A stretch of 38,865 bases of DNA from an uncultured beta proteobacterium (GCA_903848955.1 CAINHS010000046.1:1-38865); one strand, 5' to 3'. Shown: positions 1 to 9,694, numbered from the stretch's first letter. A program made the numbers and translations. Notes: generated by a model not told the origin, from the sequence alone.

Positions 1-129
1 ACTTCCGCACTCAACTCAGAACTCGACCCAAGCCTTTCAGCCCAGACCAGCAACCGTACCTTCGATTTCGGCACGACTACCCACCACCACCTCCAGCATC
101 GCAAGCACCTACACCTATCGGTTGTTTGG

Positions 130-207
130 TTTTTAAAGAACGTTGCCGCTTTGTTACAGACGGCATCAAAGAGGGGCGCATTATACGGATCGATTTTCGT
201 TGGTCAA
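130..207 (-). promoter_or_regulatory. rRNA operon promoter and boxA antiterminator
   Basis: Read on the minus strand, a -35 box TTGACC (202-207) is separated by 16 bp from a perfect TATAAT -10 box (180-185). A GC-rich discriminator follows, as is typical of stringently controlled rRNA promoters. About 40 nt further on, GTTCTTTAAAAA (130-141) matches the boxA antitermination element of ribosomal leaders. No 16S sequence is seen before position 1, so the rRNA genes would lie to the left. Positions 1-129 then belong to the transcribed leader. The promoter sits just beyond the tyrS stop codon. The match to rrn leaders is from memory; the boxes themselves are visible. Confidence 0.8.
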
Positions 208-236
208 CAACTTCCTCGGAAATCTTTTCAGCGGTC

Positions 237-1424
237 TCACACAATCGTCACGCGCGCGAATTTTCGCTTGCCGACTTGCAGCACGACGAGCTCTCCAACA
301 CTCAGCATCGCATTGCGATCAGCGGCTTTTTCGCCGTTGATCCGCACCCCGCCGCCGTCGATCATGCGCAGCGCGTCGGAGGTGCTGGGCGTAAGGCCGG
401 CGGCCTTCAGCACCTGGGCCAGCGAGCCCGCTGCGACACTGATCTCGGGCATGTCATCGGGCAATACACCGCGCTGAAAACGCGCCTCGAATTCGGCCAG
501 GGCGGCGTCAGCGTCCTTTGCCGAATGAAAGCGGGCGACGATCTCCTGTCCCAGCAGCACCTTCACATCGCGCGGATTGCGCCCGTCCGCCACTTCGCGC
601 TTGAAACGGGCGATCTCGTCATTGGCGCGGAACGACAGCAGTTCGTAGTAGCGCCACATCAGTTCGTCCGACACCGACATCAGCTTGCCGAAGATCTCCG
701 TGGGCGATTCGGCAATGCCAATGTAATTGCCGAGGGATTTCGACATCTTGTTGACGCCATCCAGCCCCTCGAGCAGGGGCATCATCAGGACACACTGCGG
801 TGACTGACCGTAATGCTTCTGCAACTCGCGGCCCATCAGCAGATTGAACTTCTGGTCGGTGCCGCCCAGTTCGACATCCGCCTTCATGGCCACCGAATCG
901 TAGCCCTGGCAAAGCGGATAAAGGAATTCGTGAATGGCGATCGGCAAGCCACCGGCATAGCGCTTGGAGAAATCGTCGCGTTCGAGCATGCGCGCCACGG
1001 TGTGGCGGGCAGCCAGCTTGATCATGCCGGCCGCGCCGAGCGGCTCAAACCAGGTCGAGTTGAAACAGACCTCGGTCTTCTCCGGGTCGAGGATCTTGAA
1101 CACCTGTGCGCGGTAGGTATCGGCATTTTCCAGAATCTGCTCGCGCGACAAGGGCGGGCGTGTCGCATTCTTGCCGCTCGGATCGCCGATCATGCCGGTG
1201 AAGTCGCCGATCAGGAACATCACATGGTGACCGAGATCCTGAAAGTGACGCAGCTTGTTGATCAGCACCGTATGCCCGAGATGAAGGTCCGGCGCGGTCG
1301 GGTCGAAGCCCGCCTTGACGCGCAGGGGGCGACCGGTCTTGAGTTTTTCGATGAGTTCCGCTTCGATCAGCAGTTCGTCGGCGCCGCGCTTGATCAGTGC
1401 CAGTTGGGAGTCGATATCGACCAT
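237..1424 (-). CDS. tyrS: tyrosyl-tRNA synthetase
   Basis: Class I aminoacyl-tRNA synthetase that charges tRNA-Tyr in the cytoplasm. The 395-residue product shows the HLGH version of the HIGH motif (residues 48-51), the KMSKS loop (226-230), and a C-terminal S4 RNA-binding domain from about residue 330. Length and domain order match bacterial TyrS. The start is the ATG at 1422-1424; no clear Shine-Dalgarno sequence precedes it, so the message may have a very short leader. The gene diverges from the M23 peptidase gene and is followed by an rRNA promoter in the same direction. Nothing suggests damage. Confidence 0.97.
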   Translation of the reverse strand: MVDIDSQLALIKRGADELLIEAELIEKLKTGRPLRVKAGFDPTAPDLHLGHTVLINKLRHFQDLGHHVMFLIGDFTGMIGDPSGKNATRPPLSREQILENADTYRAQVFKILDPEKTEVCFNSTWFEPLGAAGMIKLAARHTVARMLERDDFSKRYAGGLPIAIHEFLYPLCQGYDSVAMKADVELGGTDQKFNLLMGRELQKHYGQSPQCVLMMPLLEGLDGVNKMSKSLGNYIGIAESPTEIFGKLMSVSDELMWRYYELLSFRANDEIARFKREVADGRNPRDVKVLLGQEIVARFHSAKDADAALAEFEARFQRGVLPDDMPEISVAAGSLAQVLKAAGLTPSTSDALRMIDGGGVRINGEKAADRNAMLSVGELVVLQVGKRKFARVTIV

Positions 1425-1439
1425 GATGATTAACCCGAT

Positions 1440-1467
1440 TTGACGGAGGGGGGATTTTTGCTACACT
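1440..1467 (+). promoter_or_regulatory. putative promoter of the M23 peptidase–anmK pair
   Basis: TTGACG (1440-1445), a 16-bp spacer and TACACT (1462-1467) with a TG two bases ahead form an extended -10 promoter. Transcription would begin near 1474. This overlaps the earliest possible TTG start of the downstream reading frame, so the true start of that protein must lie further in. Confidence 0.5.
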
Positions 1468-1499
1468 CGCCCGACTATTCAGCCGGTCCGCCCATCCAA

Positions 1500-2852
1500 T
1501 TGCATAAAAACAAGAGCGGGATTTTAGCGCAAGTCCTTCATTACCGATGCGAACGGCCCGCCCCCTTCTGGGCCGGCGCCTTCGTCGTCGGCGCTTCGCT
1601 GTTCGGCATGGTCGCCGCTTTTGGCACCGTTTCAGCCCCGCGAGCGGACGACATGCCCCGCGCCCAGGTGACGGAACAACTCGCGCTGCCGCCCCGGACC
1701 GCGGTGCAGGACACCAGCCAAAGCTTTCTCCACGAAGAACGCGTGCAGCGCGGCGACACGGTGATGGACCTGCTGCAGCGCCTCGGCGTTGATGATGCGG
1801 CGGCCGTCGGATTTTTGAAGGAAAACATCACTGCCCAGAGCCTGTTTCGCCAACTCGGCCCGGGCAAGAACCTGACGGCACGGACGGGTCTTCACGGTGA
1901 ATTGCAGCGCCTGATTTTCCCGCTCAACGGCGGCAAGGACAAGGCGCTGGTGGTTGAGCGCAAGGCAAATAGTGAAGGCGGCGGGTTTTCCGCCTCGGAG
2001 CAATCCCTGCCGCTGGAAACCCAGGTGGTCATGAAGACCGCCGAGATCAGCTACTCCTTGTTTGGCGCGTCCGATGCGGCGGGAATCCCCGACCCGGTTG
2101 CCGCGCAACTGGCGGACATTTTCGGCGGCGACATCGATTTCCATCGCGACCTGCGCAAGGGTGACCGCTTTGCTGTGATCTACGAGTCCGTCAATTACCT
2201 CGGCCGCGCCGTGCGCAGCGGCCGCATCCTCGCCGCCGAGTTTGTGAATAACGGCAAGACCTACCGTGCCGCATGGTTTGCCGATTCTGCCGGCGGAGAA
2301 GATGGCAGCGGCTATTACACCGCCGACGGCAAGAACATCCGCAAGGCCTTCCTGCGTTCGCCGCTCGAGTTTTCACGCATTACCTCCGGCTTCACCGCCG
2401 CCCGTTTTCATCCTGTGCTGCGGGAATGGCGGGCGCACAAGGGCATCGACTACGGCGCGCCGACAGGAACCCGCGTCAAAGCGACGGGCAACGGCACGGT
2501 GGAATATGTGGGCGTGCAAGGCGGCTACGGCAAGGTCGTCCTGCTGCGTCATCAAGGTCGCTATACGACGCTCTACGGCCACCTCTCGGGCTTCGCGCCG
2601 GGCCTGCGCAAAGGCAGCCGGGTCAGCCAGGGGGATGTCATCGCTTTCGTTGGCGCCACCGGCTTGGCCAGCGGCCCGCACCTTCACTACGAGTTCCGCG
2701 TCAGCGGCGTGCATCAGAATCCCCTGGCGATGGCCTTGCCCAGCGCACCGCCGCTGATGCCGCAGCAGCTTGGCCTGTTCCGGGAGCGCACCGGGGCCCA
2801 TCTCGCCCGCCTCGACCTGATTCGCGGCTTCAACCTCGCCCAGGCAGATTGA
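1500..2852 (+). CDS. M23 family peptidase, LysM/OapA-like N-terminus
   Basis: Membrane-anchored or exported cell-wall hydrolase of the lysostaphin-like M23 class (DD-endopeptidase type). It has a short cytoplasmic segment and a transmembrane helix (around FWAGAFVVGASLFGMV), then a LysM/OapA-like stretch (VQRGDTVMDLLQRLG). The C-terminal zinc peptidase domain carries HKGIDYG, GHLSGF and GPHLHYEFR, which supply the metal ligands. The start is uncertain. The open frame begins with TTG at 1440, but that triplet is inside the promoter -35 box. The TTG at 1500 is given here as the first plausible one, without a good ribosome-binding site; there is no ATG before the membrane helix. It is followed one base later by anmK, linking wall cleavage to muropeptide recycling. 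Confidence 0.85.
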   Translation: MHKNKSGILAQVLHYRCERPAPFWAGAFVVGASLFGMVAAFGTVSAPRADDMPRAQVTEQLALPPRTAVQDTSQSFLHEERVQRGDTVMDLLQRLGVDDAAAVGFLKENITAQSLFRQLGPGKNLTARTGLHGELQRLIFPLNGGKDKALVVERKANSEGGGFSASEQSLPLETQVVMKTAEISYSLFGASDAAGIPDPVAAQLADIFGGDIDFHRDLRKGDRFAVIYESVNYLGRAVRSGRILAAEFVNNGKTYRAAWFADSAGGEDGSGYYTADGKNIRKAFLRSPLEFSRITSGFTAARFHPVLREWRAHKGIDYGAPTGTRVKATGNGTVEYVGVQGGYGKVVLLRHQGRYTTLYGHLSGFAPGLRKGSRVSQGDVIAFVGATGLASGPHLHYEFRVSGVHQNPLAMALPSAPPLMPQQLGLFRERTGAHLARLDLIRGFNLAQAD

Positions 2853-2853
2853 C

Positions 2854-3954
2854 ATGGCACCGGCTGCGCCGCTGGTCATAGGACTGATGTCCGGGACCAG
2901 CCTTGATGGCGTCGATGCCGTTCTGGTGGACTTCTGCGCAAGCCGCCCTCGTACGCTGGCAAGTTTCTGGCTGCCGTATCCGCCTGACATTCGTCTGCAG
3001 GCATTGCAACTGCAGGCTGCGCAAGACAACGAAATTCATTCCGCGGCGATCTTTGCCAATCAGTTGGCGCGTTGCTATGCGGAAGCGGTTCGCCAGGTGA
3101 TCGCCGCCGCCGGTGAAGATGCGGCGCATATCGCGGCGATCGGCTGCCACGGCCAGACCATCCGTCATCAACCTGCAGCCGGCTACAGCGTGCAGTTGAA
3201 CAATCCCGCGCTGCTGGCGGAACTGGCCGGAATTGCCGTGGTGGCGGACTTCCGCAGCCGCGACATCGCCGCCGGCGGCCAGGGCGCGCCGCTGGTGCCG
3301 GCCTTTCATGCGGAAGTATTCGGCGATCCTGACCGGCATCGGATCATCCTCAATATCGGCGGCATCGCCAATGTCACCGACCTGAACCCCGGAAAGCCGG
3401 TGCGGGGCTTCGACTGCGGTCCCGGCAATCTCCTGCTGGATGCCTGGATCGAGCGTCACCAGGGGCTGCGCTACGATGAAGCAGGGCGCTGGGCGGCTCA
3501 AGGGCAGGTGCTGCCCGAACTGCTGCAAAGCCTCCTCGCTGAAACCTTCTTCAGCGCACAGCCGCCCAAGAGTTGCGGCCGCGACGAATTCAACATGTCA
3601 TGGATTGATCGCCATCTGACAGGCGGCCAGCGTCCTGAGGATGTCCAGGCCACCCTGCTGGAACTCACCGCCCTGACGGCAACGCAGGCCATCAACCGCT
3701 GGTGCGGCCGCCCCGAAGAACTTTTTGTCTGCGGCGGCGGAGCGCGCAATCTGCAACTGATGGCGCGCCTGCAATACCACCTGCAGGACTGCCGTGTCGC
3801 CGCTACCGACGCTCTGGGTCAGGCTGCCGACTGGGTGGAAGCGGTGGCCTTTGCCTGGCTGGCATGGCGCACGCTGCACGGCGAACCGGGAAATCTACCC
3901 GATGTGACGGGAGCCCGCGGCCCGCGCGTCCTCGGCGCGATCTATCCGCGCTAG
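2854..3954 (+). CDS. anmK: anhydro-N-acetylmuramic acid kinase
   Basis: Converts 1,6-anhydro-MurNAc from wall turnover to MurNAc-6-phosphate in the cytoplasm. The N-terminus GLMSGTSLDGVDAVLV is the signature of the AnmK family (ASKHA kinase fold). Further family-type segments are IGCHGQTIRH, DFRSRDIAAGGQGAPLVPAFH, NIGGIANVT and FDCGPGN. At 366 residues it is the usual length. Its ATG begins one base after the stop of the M23 peptidase, so the two are probably translated from one message. It converges with erpA across a strong hairpin. Confidence 0.96.
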   Translation: MAPAAPLVIGLMSGTSLDGVDAVLVDFCASRPRTLASFWLPYPPDIRLQALQLQAAQDNEIHSAAIFANQLARCYAEAVRQVIAAAGEDAAHIAAIGCHGQTIRHQPAAGYSVQLNNPALLAELAGIAVVADFRSRDIAAGGQGAPLVPAFHAEVFGDPDRHRIILNIGGIANVTDLNPGKPVRGFDCGPGNLLLDAWIERHQGLRYDEAGRWAAQGQVLPELLQSLLAETFFSAQPPKSCGRDEFNMSWIDRHLTGGQRPEDVQATLLELTALTATQAINRWCGRPEELFVCGGGARNLQLMARLQYHLQDCRVAATDALGQAADWVEAVAFAWLAWRTLHGEPGNLPDVTGARGPRVLGAIYPR

Positions 3955-3963
3955 ACGAAGCAA

Positions 3964-3990
3964 GGGCGCCGGGTCGGTGACCCCGCGCCC
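3964..3990. terminator. hairpin between convergent anmK and erpA
   Basis: A 12-position stem (one mismatch) with a 3-nt loop lies in the 55-bp gap between anmK and erpA. The arms are 3964-3975 and 3979-3990. It is GC-rich and symmetrical, so it could stop transcription from either side. Neither side has a clear U-run, so intrinsic termination is only likely. Confidence 0.45.
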
Positions 3991-4009
3991 CTCGATGCTG
4001 CACGACGAA

Positions 4010-4360
4010 TCAGGCGGAGAAGGAAGATCCGCAGCCGCAAGTGCTGGTCGCGTTCGGGTTCTTGATGACGAACTGGGAGCCTTCGAGACCTTCCGAGTAG
4101 TCGATTTCGGCACCGACCAGGTACTGATAGCTCATCGGATCGATCAGCAAGGAGACGCCGTTCTTCTCCATCACGGTGTCGTCTTCGTTGGTGACTTCGT
4201 CGAAGGTGAATCCATACTGAAAGCCGGAACATCCACCGCCGGTGACGAACACCCGCAGTTTGAGTTCGGGGTTGCCTTCCTCGGCGATGAGTTCCTTGAC
4301 CTTGCTGGCCGCGTTATCCGTGAAGTTGAGCGGGGCAGGCATTTCTGTGGGGGCGTTCAT
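4010..4360 (-). CDS. erpA: iron-sulfur cluster insertion protein ErpA
   Basis: A-type Fe-S carrier that delivers clusters to apo-proteins in the cytoplasm. The 116-residue product has the three conserved cysteines: Cys44 in [11 protein letters not shown], and Cys108 and Cys110 in TCGCGSS near the C-terminus. The N-terminal extension ([14 protein letters not shown]) is typical of beta-proteobacterial ErpA. An AGGAGA ribosome-binding site precedes the ATG by 6 nt. The upstream region has a possible -35 TTGAAA (4422-4427) within AT-rich DNA; no confident IscR site could be assigned. Confidence 0.95.
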   Translation of the reverse strand: MNAPTEMPAPLNFTDNAASKVKELIAEEGNPELKLRVFVTGGGCSGFQYGFTFDEVTNEDDTVMEKNGVSLLIDPMSYQYLVGAEIDYSEGLEGSQFVIKNPNATSTCGCGSSFSA

Positions 4361-4439
4361 GGTGGTCTCCTGTGGGGGGGGTATTCCGCAATGGGGGAGT
4401 AAGTATGTCTATATATTGTGATTTCAATAGCGCAGAAGG

Positions 4440-4844
4440 TCAATTGCTGGCAGCAAGCTTCAATTCAACGGCTTTCGCCGGCAGGCCCTGATGCACCAGA
4501 CGGCCCTGCACCACGGCCCCCAGATGCATCTCGATGGTGCTGTACTCGACATCGCCCGTGACCTTGGCGCGCGTCTGAAGTTCAAGAAAATCGCTGGAAT
4601 GCACCGGTCCGATGACGGTGCCGTTGACGACCAGATGCGACACCGAGATTTCCCCCTCGATCCGCGCGTGCTCGCTGATCACCAGCGTCGCCGCTTGTCC
4701 GTCGGCGCCGCCGCGTACATTGCCCCTGATTTCGCCGTCGACGCGCAGGCCGCCGGAAAATGTCACGTCGCCGACCAGAGAAGTGCCGGCGCCGATCAGG
4801 CTGTCAATGCGGCCCTGGGGCTTGCTGCTTTTTTTGCCGAACAT
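4440..4844 (-). CDS. bactofilin family protein
   Basis: Polymer-forming cytoskeletal protein (DUF583) of 134 residues. The middle is a run of short beta-helix repeats (LIGAGTSLVGDVTFSGGLRVDGEIRGNV and following) with regularly spaced V/I-x-G motifs, flanked by a short basic N-terminus and a C-terminal tail. Such proteins assemble at the membrane and organise cell-wall enzymes. The start has a good AGGAG site. Neighbours are erpA downstream and a membrane coiled-coil protein upstream, all leftward. The family assignment is firm; the cellular role here is inferred. Confidence 0.92.
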   Translation of the reverse strand: MFGKKSSKPQGRIDSLIGAGTSLVGDVTFSGGLRVDGEIRGNVRGGADGQAATLVISEHARIEGEISVSHLVVNGTVIGPVHSSDFLELQTRAKVTGDVEYSTIEMHLGAVVQGRLVHQGLPAKAVELKLAASN

Positions 4845-4887
4845 CTTTGAAATCTCCTGCCTGTAATTTTTTGCGGGGTGATTTCAC

Positions 4888-5655
4888 TCAAAGCGCCACG
4901 CTCTGACTGGCCTTGACCGCCCCATCCTGAATCAAGCGCGCCTCAACACGCAGGACCCGCGCCTCGGCGGCGACCTTGAACGTCCCCTCCAGGCGCCGGA
5001 AGTAGCGAAAACTCACCTGATACTGGCTGACTGCGGGATCCCCCTGCATCGGAAACTGCATCATAACAGTCTCTTTACCGCGCTGCACGGTGGCAACCAG
5101 TTGGATCATGCCGTTGAATTCCTTGTCTTTCCTGTCGCCGGTCTGGGCCAACAGGAGGCGATAGCGATATTGCCCGCCGCCTCCGGGGACGATCTGCAAC
5201 CGGCTGATGGTCAGGCCGGGACTCCCGGCCGGTCCTCCCGCCAGACTTTCAAACGTCGCCAAATCGGACTTCAGACGGGTATTTTCCTCTTCCAGAATCC
5301 GGATCTGGGCGGTCAATTGTTCCTGCGAGGTGCTCTCTATGCGCAAGCGACTTTCACTTGAGTTCGCCACCTTGCGGACACTTTCCAGGTCCGACTGGAG
5401 TTGCGCAATACGCTCGCGCATTGCGGCGATTTCGTTCTCGCTCACCCCTTGCTGGAATCCTGCAAAGCGCTGCCCGGCATCATAAATCCAGCCGGCCAGA
5501 GCCAGCGATGCACCACTCAGGACGACGACAGACAGAGCCCGCCAGTACCACGGCAGATGCGTCCGCACCGCGACGCGGGGCGCTGAAATGCCGAAGCGGC
5601 CGCGCAGCCGCCGCAGCGTCAGGGCAATACGGGAACTTGCGAAAGACCCGAACAT
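4888..5655 (-). CDS. single-pass membrane protein with coiled coil (DUF6776-like)
   Basis: Protein of 255 residues and unknown function. It has a basic cytoplasmic N-terminus, one transmembrane helix at about residues 36-58 ([21 protein letters not shown]), a coiled coil of about 65 residues ([18 protein letters not shown] onward) and a C-terminal beta-rich domain ending VKASQSVAL. This layout matches the beta-proteobacterial family known as DUF6776, recalled rather than searched. The ATG start overlaps the last 37 bases of argC and lacks an obvious ribosome-binding site, so coupled translation or a later non-ATG start is possible. Its place beside a bactofilin suggests an envelope or cell-shape role; that is inference. 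Confidence 0.8.
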   Translation of the reverse strand: MFGSFASSRIALTLRRLRGRFGISAPRVAVRTHLPWYWRALSVVVLSGASLALAGWIYDAGQRFAGFQQGVSENEIAAMRERIAQLQSDLESVRKVANSSESRLRIESTSQEQLTAQIRILEEENTRLKSDLATFESLAGGPAGSPGLTISRLQIVPGGGGQYRYRLLLAQTGDRKDKEFNGMIQLVATVQRGKETVMMQFPMQGDPAVSQYQVSFRYFRRLEGTFKVAAEARVLRVEARLIQDGAVKASQSVAL

Positions 5656-6656
5656 TCGTCCAGACCAAACATGATGTTCATGTTCTGCACCGCCTGCCCG
5701 GCGGCCCCCTTGACCAGGTTGTCGATCACCGAGAGCACCACCAGGGTGTCGCCGCCCTGCGGCCGATGCAGCGCGATGCGGCAGGTATTGGCTGCCCGTA
5801 CCGAGCGCGTTTCGGGGTGGGACTTGGGCGGCAGCACATCGACAAAAGGCTCTTTGGCGTAACGCTGCTCGAACAAGGCCTGAAAATCATCTTCGCGGGT
5901 AATGCGGGCATAGAGCGTGGCATGGATGCCGCGAATCATCGGCGTCAGGTGCGGCACGAAGGTGAGGCCGATCTGGCTCGCCGGCGTGCCTGCGGCACGC
6001 GCCAGCCCCTGCCGGATTTCAGGCAGATGACGGTGGCCCGCCACGCCGTACGCCTTGAAATTGTCGGATGCTTCGGCAAACAGAATGCCGATTTCCGCCT
6101 TGCGGCCGGCGCCCGAAACGCCCGACTTGGCATCCGCGATCAAACTGCCGAGGTCGATGCAGCCGGCCTCGACCAGCGGCATGAAGCCCAACTGGGTCGC
6201 CGTCGGGTAGCAACCCGGGTTCGCCACCAGACGCGCGCCGCGGATCTGCTCGCGATTCACCTCGGGCAGGCCATACACCGCCTCGGCGACCAGCGCCGGA
6301 CTGGCGTGGCTCATGCCGTACCACTGCTCCCACAGCGCCACGTCCCTGATGCGGAAATCAGCCGCCAGGTCGATGACCTTCGCCCCCGCTGCGAGCAGGC
6401 CCGGGGCCTGCTGCATGGCGATGCCGTTGGGGGTGGCGAAGAACACCACGTCGCAATCATGCAGCGGAGCATCCTTCGGATCGGTGAACTTCAGATCCAC
6501 GGCACCGCGAAGACTGGGAAACATCTCGGCAACCGCCGTACCGGCCTCGCCGCGCGAGGTAATGGCCGCCAGTTGAACCCCGGGGTGCCGCGCCAGGATG
6601 CGCAACAGTTCGACCCCTGTGTAGCCCGTGCCGCCGACGATACCCGCTTTGATCAT
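5619..6656 (-). CDS. argC: N-acetyl-gamma-glutamyl-phosphate reductase
   Basis: NADPH-dependent enzyme of arginine biosynthesis that reduces N-acetylglutamyl phosphate to the semialdehyde. It shows the N-terminal nucleotide-binding motif [10 protein letters not shown] (residues 5-14) and the catalytic cysteine in NPGCYPTA (Cys149). At 345 residues it is the normal size for the long ArgC type. An AAGGAG site lies upstream of the ATG. It follows rpsI after an intrinsic terminator, so it probably has its own promoter or depends on read-through. Its 3' end overlaps the next leftward gene. Confidence 0.97.
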   Translation of the reverse strand: MIKAGIVGGTGYTGVELLRILARHPGVQLAAITSRGEAGTAVAEMFPSLRGAVDLKFTDPKDAPLHDCDVVFFATPNGIAMQQAPGLLAAGAKVIDLAADFRIRDVALWEQWYGMSHASPALVAEAVYGLPEVNREQIRGARLVANPGCYPTATQLGFMPLVEAGCIDLGSLIADAKSGVSGAGRKAEIGILFAEASDNFKAYGVAGHRHLPEIRQGLARAAGTPASQIGLTFVPHLTPMIRGIHATLYARITREDDFQALFEQRYAKEPFVDVLPPKSHPETRSVRAANTCRIALHRPQGGDTLVVLSVIDNLVKGAAGQAVQNMNIMFGLDECSGLSQVPVLP

Positions 6657-6698
6657 GCCAAACTCCTTGCTGCGAAGGATTGATGGTAACCCACAGAC

Positions 6699-6725
6699 AA
6701 AAAAGCCGCCCGAAGGCGGCTATTT
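6699..6725 (-). terminator. intrinsic terminator of the rplM–rpsI operon
   Basis: On the minus strand, a 7-bp GC-rich stem (arms 6715-6721 and 6704-6710) closes a TTCG tetraloop and is followed by a run of six T. This is a textbook Rho-independent terminator, placed about 30 bp after the rpsI stop and before argC. Confidence 0.88.
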
Positions 6726-6752
6726 TGACAGCAGCCAAGCGGCCGCCGAATC

Positions 6753-7145
6753 TTAGCGCTTCGAGAACTGCTTGCGACGGCGCGCCTTGCGGAAGCCGAC
6801 TTTCTTGCGCTCAACCTCGCGTGCATCGCGGGTGACGAACCCGGCGGTAGACAGTGCCGGCTTCAGCGTCGCGTCGTATTCGATCAGGGCGCGGGTGATG
6901 CCGTGGCGCACCGCACCGGCCTGGCCGGACTCGCCGCCGCCTTCAACATTCACGAGAATGTCGAATGTGCTGGTGTGCTGGGTCAGTTCGAGCGGTTGGC
7001 GTACAACCATGCGGCCGGTTTCGCGCGAGAAGAACTCGTCCACCGGCTTGTCATTGACCACGAACTTGCCTGTGCCGGTGCGCAGAAACACGCGGGCAAT
7101 GGCCGTCTTGCGGCGACCGGTACCATAATATTGGGTGACTGCCAT
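6753..7145 (-). CDS. rpsI: 30S ribosomal protein S9
   Basis: Small-subunit protein whose basic C-terminal tail reaches the ribosomal P site. The 130-residue sequence begins [20 protein letters not shown] and ends in the characteristic [12 protein letters not shown] tail. It starts 9 bp after rplM with an AAGGAG ribosome-binding site, and an intrinsic terminator follows. The rplM–rpsI pairing is the conserved bacterial order. Confidence 0.99.
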   Translation of the reverse strand: MAVTQYYGTGRRKTAIARVFLRTGTGKFVVNDKPVDEFFSRETGRMVVRQPLELTQHTSTFDILVNVEGGGESGQAGAVRHGITRALIEYDATLKPALSTAGFVTRDAREVERKKVGFRKARRRKQFSKR

Positions 7146-7154
7146 GAGAACTCC

Positions 7155-7583
7155 TTAGATTTCCAGCGCCTTGGGCTGCTGGGCGGTGTGCGGATGCGCA
7201 GCACCGGCGTAGCACTTCATCTTCTTCAGCATCGCATAGCCCAACGGGCCCTTGGGCAGCATGCCCTTGACGGCTTTTTCCAGAATGCGGCCGGGAAAAC
7301 GCTGCTGCAGCTTGGTGAAGTTGGTTTCGTTGATGCCGCCCGGATAGCCGGTGTGGCGGTAATACTTCTTGTCCTCGGCCTTGTTGCCGGTGACGCGCAG
7401 CTTTTCGACGTTCACCACGACGATGTAATCGCCGGTATCAACGTGCGGCGTGAAGATGGGCTTGTGCTTGCCCCGCAGCCGGTGAGCAATCGCAGCAGCC
7501 AGGCGGCCGAGCACCTTGTCCGTCGCATCGACGACAACCCAGTCGTGCTGGACCTCAAGCGGCTTCGCGGAAAATGTTTTCAT
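7155..7583 (-). CDS. rplM: 50S ribosomal protein L13
   Basis: Large-subunit assembly protein of 142 residues. Conserved segments are [31 protein letters not shown] and the central [10 protein letters not shown], with GMLPKGPLG later. It is the first gene of the rplM–rpsI operon and has a strong promoter about 85 bp upstream. The leader of roughly 75 nt is long enough for autoregulation, as known for L13 in other bacteria, but no specific structure was demonstrated here. Confidence 0.99.
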   Translation of the reverse strand: MKTFSAKPLEVQHDWVVVDATDKVLGRLAAAIAHRLRGKHKPIFTPHVDTGDYIVVVNVEKLRVTGNKAEDKKYYRHTGYPGGINETNFTKLQQRFPGRILEKAVKGMLPKGPLGYAMLKKMKCYAGAAHPHTAQQPKALEI

Positions 7584-7666
7584 TCTGGTATTCCTTGCGT
7601 GCTTCGATAACCCGGCCTGCGCGGCGATGAATGCAATCCGCCCATGCGCTTCCCGGAAAGCCGAGC

Positions 7667-7696
7667 ATTCTAACCAATCGCCGAAGCCCCTGTCAA
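7667..7696 (-). promoter_or_regulatory. promoter of rplM–rpsI
   Basis: On the minus strand, a perfect TTGACA (7691-7696) is followed after 18 bp by TAGAAT (7667-7672). The start of transcription would be near 7660, giving a leader of about 77 nt before rplM. Confidence 0.75.
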
Positions 7697-7761
7697 ATGG
7701 GAATTCTCCGGCTTGTTGTTCGAACCGGCCGGCAGTGTGCCCGGAGCAGCCAAACCCCTGC

Positions 7762-8862
7762 TCAGGCTTCCCTGTCCAGCCGCCAGTACTGGTACTTCAT
7801 CGTGGCGGCGGCGCCCGCAACGATGGACACCAGGGTCAGCACCGACCCCAGCGCCAGCGTCGACACGCCGGTAATGCCCTGCCCCACGGTACATCCCATC
7901 GACAGCACGCCGCCGATTCCCATCAGCACGGCACCCGCGGCGTGATTGGCGAAGTCGCCGCGATTGACGAACCACTCGAGGCGAAAACTGCGGGCAAACA
8001 CGGCATGAATGAAGGAGCCGACGATCACGCCCGCCAGCGCCATGATGCCGAAATTGATCAGCGAGGTATCGGCCGGGTTCATCACATAGCGCGCCAGATC
8101 GCCCATCGGGCTCATGAAGGTGAAGGACTGTGTCTCCACCCGCAACGGCTTGACGTCGGCAAAGTCGGCGAATTCCTTCCAGGCCAGGCCCATCGCGCCG
8201 CCGGAGACATACCAGCCGACGATGACCGCGCCGCCGATCACGGCACCGCCCAGAACATGATCGAAGCTGCCGCGAAAATCGCGCGAGGAGAAGACGAAAC
8301 CCAACAGCCCTACCGCCAGGACCCCGCCGAACAGCGTATTGCCGACCCCCGTCAGTTCCCCCAGCGCCTGGCTGCTCTTGCCGGCAGCCGCCAGATTGAT
8401 GGTGGTCGCCGACATCATGCCGCCGAAAACACTATCGTAAAAATTGGTCCACAACATGGCGTAGGCGCAGGCCGCGGCAATCGCCAGAACCACCAGCGAC
8501 TTCAGGTTGCCGCCGCCGATGCGCACCAGCGTCTTGTTGCCGCAACCCGACGCCAGGGTCATGCCGATGCCGAACATGAGCCCGCCCAGCACATAGCGCA
8601 GCCAGGCCAGATTGGGTGTCCGGTAGGGCGGGAAGGTGGTGCTGCCGATTGTCGCCGTGCCCGACGCTTCGAGCACCACGACGCCGAGCATGGCCACCGC
8701 GATGGCCAGCAGCCAGGCCCGCAGGCGCCCCGTATCGCCGATGTTCACCCAGTCCGAAACCGCGCCCATGGTGCAGAAATTGGTCTTGCCGGCGACCGCG
8801 CCCATGACCATGCCGGTGACGAAAGCAATGCCCAGGATCTGCAGATGAATGGTGAATTCCAT
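7762..8862 (-). CDS. YeeE/YedE family thiosulfate/sulfur transporter
   Basis: Inner-membrane protein of 366 residues from the YeeE/YedE (TsuA-like) family, which imports thiosulfate or related sulfur compounds. It is almost entirely hydrophobic helices and keeps the three cysteine motifs of the family: [13 protein letters not shown] (Cys30), [18 protein letters not shown] and [12 protein letters not shown]. The ATG at 8860-8862 is chosen because GGGGAGGGG stands 3 nt ahead of it; an upstream in-frame ATG gives ten extra residues of no recognisable value. No TusA-like partner gene is adjacent. Substrate is inferred from the family. Confidence 0.9.
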   Translation of the reverse strand: MEFTIHLQILGIAFVTGMVMGAVAGKTNFCTMGAVSDWVNIGDTGRLRAWLLAIAVAMLGVVVLEASGTATIGSTTFPPYRTPNLAWLRYVLGGLMFGIGMTLASGCGNKTLVRIGGGNLKSLVVLAIAAACAYAMLWTNFYDSVFGGMMSATTINLAAAGKSSQALGELTGVGNTLFGGVLAVGLLGFVFSSRDFRGSFDHVLGGAVIGGAVIVGWYVSGGAMGLAWKEFADFADVKPLRVETQSFTFMSPMGDLARYVMNPADTSLINFGIMALAGVIVGSFIHAVFARSFRLEWFVNRGDFANHAAGAVLMGIGGVLSMGCTVGQGITGVSTLALGSVLTLVSIVAGAAATMKYQYWRLDREA

Positions 8863-8910
8863 GAACCCCTCCCCAGGCTTCGCCGCGGCCAAGCCCTAGT
8901 AAAACGACCG

Positions 8911-8938
8911 ATTCTAGAACAGCGGCGGGGGCGTGAAA
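8911..8938 (-). promoter_or_regulatory. putative promoter of the YeeE/YedE gene
   Basis: On the minus strand, TTTCAC (8933-8938), a 16-bp spacer and TAGAAT (8911-8916) lie about 50 bp upstream of the start codon and after the queC stop. The -10 is good and the -35 moderate. Confidence 0.4.
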
Positions 8939-8968
8939 TCAGTCTTCTTTGGCATCAAATAATGGCAA

Positions 8969-9649
8969 TCAATTGGCGCCGGAGTAACGGGTCGGGTCTG
9001 CCAGGCCGGCGGCGGCGAAACCCTCGCTGCGCAGCCGGCAGGAATCGCACAAGCCGCAGGCATGACCCGCGGCATCGGCCTGATAACAGGACACCGTAAG
9101 CCGGTAATCGACGCCGAGGCGGCCGCCGTGGGCAATGATCTGCGCCTTGCTCATGTCGATCAGCGGCGCGTGCAGCCTGAGCGGCCGGCCTTCGACTGCC
9201 GCTTTGGTCGCCAGATTCGCCAGCGACTCGAAAGCGCGAATGAATTCCGGCCGGCAATCCGGATAGCCCGAGTAGTCCACGGCGTTGACGCCGACAAAGA
9301 TGTCCTGCGCGCCCAGCACCTCGGCCCAGGCCAGGGCCAGGGACAGCATGATGGTGTTGCGCGCCGGCACATAGGTGACCGGGATGCCGGGCTGCACGCC
9401 CGCAGTCGGCACGGCGATCGAACTGTCGGTCAGCGCCGAGCCGCCCAACTGGCCGAGGTCGAGTTTCAGCACGCGATGCGCCGTGGCGCCGAGAGCGGCG
9501 GCGACGCGAGCCGCGGCCTGCAATTCGGCACCGTGGCGCTGGCCGTAATCCAGCGACAGGCAGTGGCAGGCGAAACCCTGTTCGCGCGCCAGCGCCAGCA
9601 CCGTGGCGGAATCGAGACCGCCGGAAAGAAGGACGACTGCGGGTTGCAT
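8969..9649 (-). CDS. queC: 7-cyano-7-deazaguanine synthase
   Basis: Converts 7-carboxy-7-deazaguanine to preQ0 with ATP and ammonia, in the queuosine tRNA-modification pathway. It has the PP-loop SGGLDS (residues 9-14), [24 protein letters not shown], and the zinc site formed by Cys188 and CGLCDSC (Cys198, 201, 204). The start [11 protein letters not shown] is chosen because family members begin right before the PP-loop; a longer frame would run into the miaB start. At 226 residues it has the normal length. It diverges from miaB, another tRNA-modification gene. Confidence 0.96.
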   Translation of the reverse strand: MQPAVVLLSGGLDSATVLALAREQGFACHCLSLDYGQRHGAELQAAARVAAALGATAHRVLKLDLGQLGGSALTDSSIAVPTAGVQPGIPVTYVPARNTIMLSLALAWAEVLGAQDIFVGVNAVDYSGYPDCRPEFIRAFESLANLATKAAVEGRPLRLHAPLIDMSKAQIIAHGGRLGVDYRLTVSCYQADAAGHACGLCDSCRLRSEGFAAAGLADPTRYSGAN

Positions 9650-9688
9650 GGCGGCGATGGTAGCAAACAGTCGTCTGCCGCGCTGCTC

Positions 9689-9694
9689 TATAAT
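9689..9694 (+). promoter_or_regulatory. putative -10 box of miaB
   Basis: A perfect TATAAT lies 33 bp before the miaB ATG in the 77-bp gap between divergent queC and miaB. No good -35 box is visible at the right distance, so this is a partial promoter call. Confidence 0.4.

Noticed and set aside
4361-4430. IscR-type operator upstream of erpA
   Set aside because: Only a weak partial resemblance (ATATAGACATACTTAC) is seen; the symmetric half is missing.
5358-6683. A 441-codon plus-strand frame across argC
   Set aside because: ArgC on the minus strand has all its motifs; the plus-strand frame is its shadow.
7516-9099. A 527-codon plus-strand frame across the YeeE/YedE gene
   Set aside because: The minus strand encodes a hydrophobic transporter with family cysteine motifs; the plus-strand product is His/Gln/Arg-rich and featureless.
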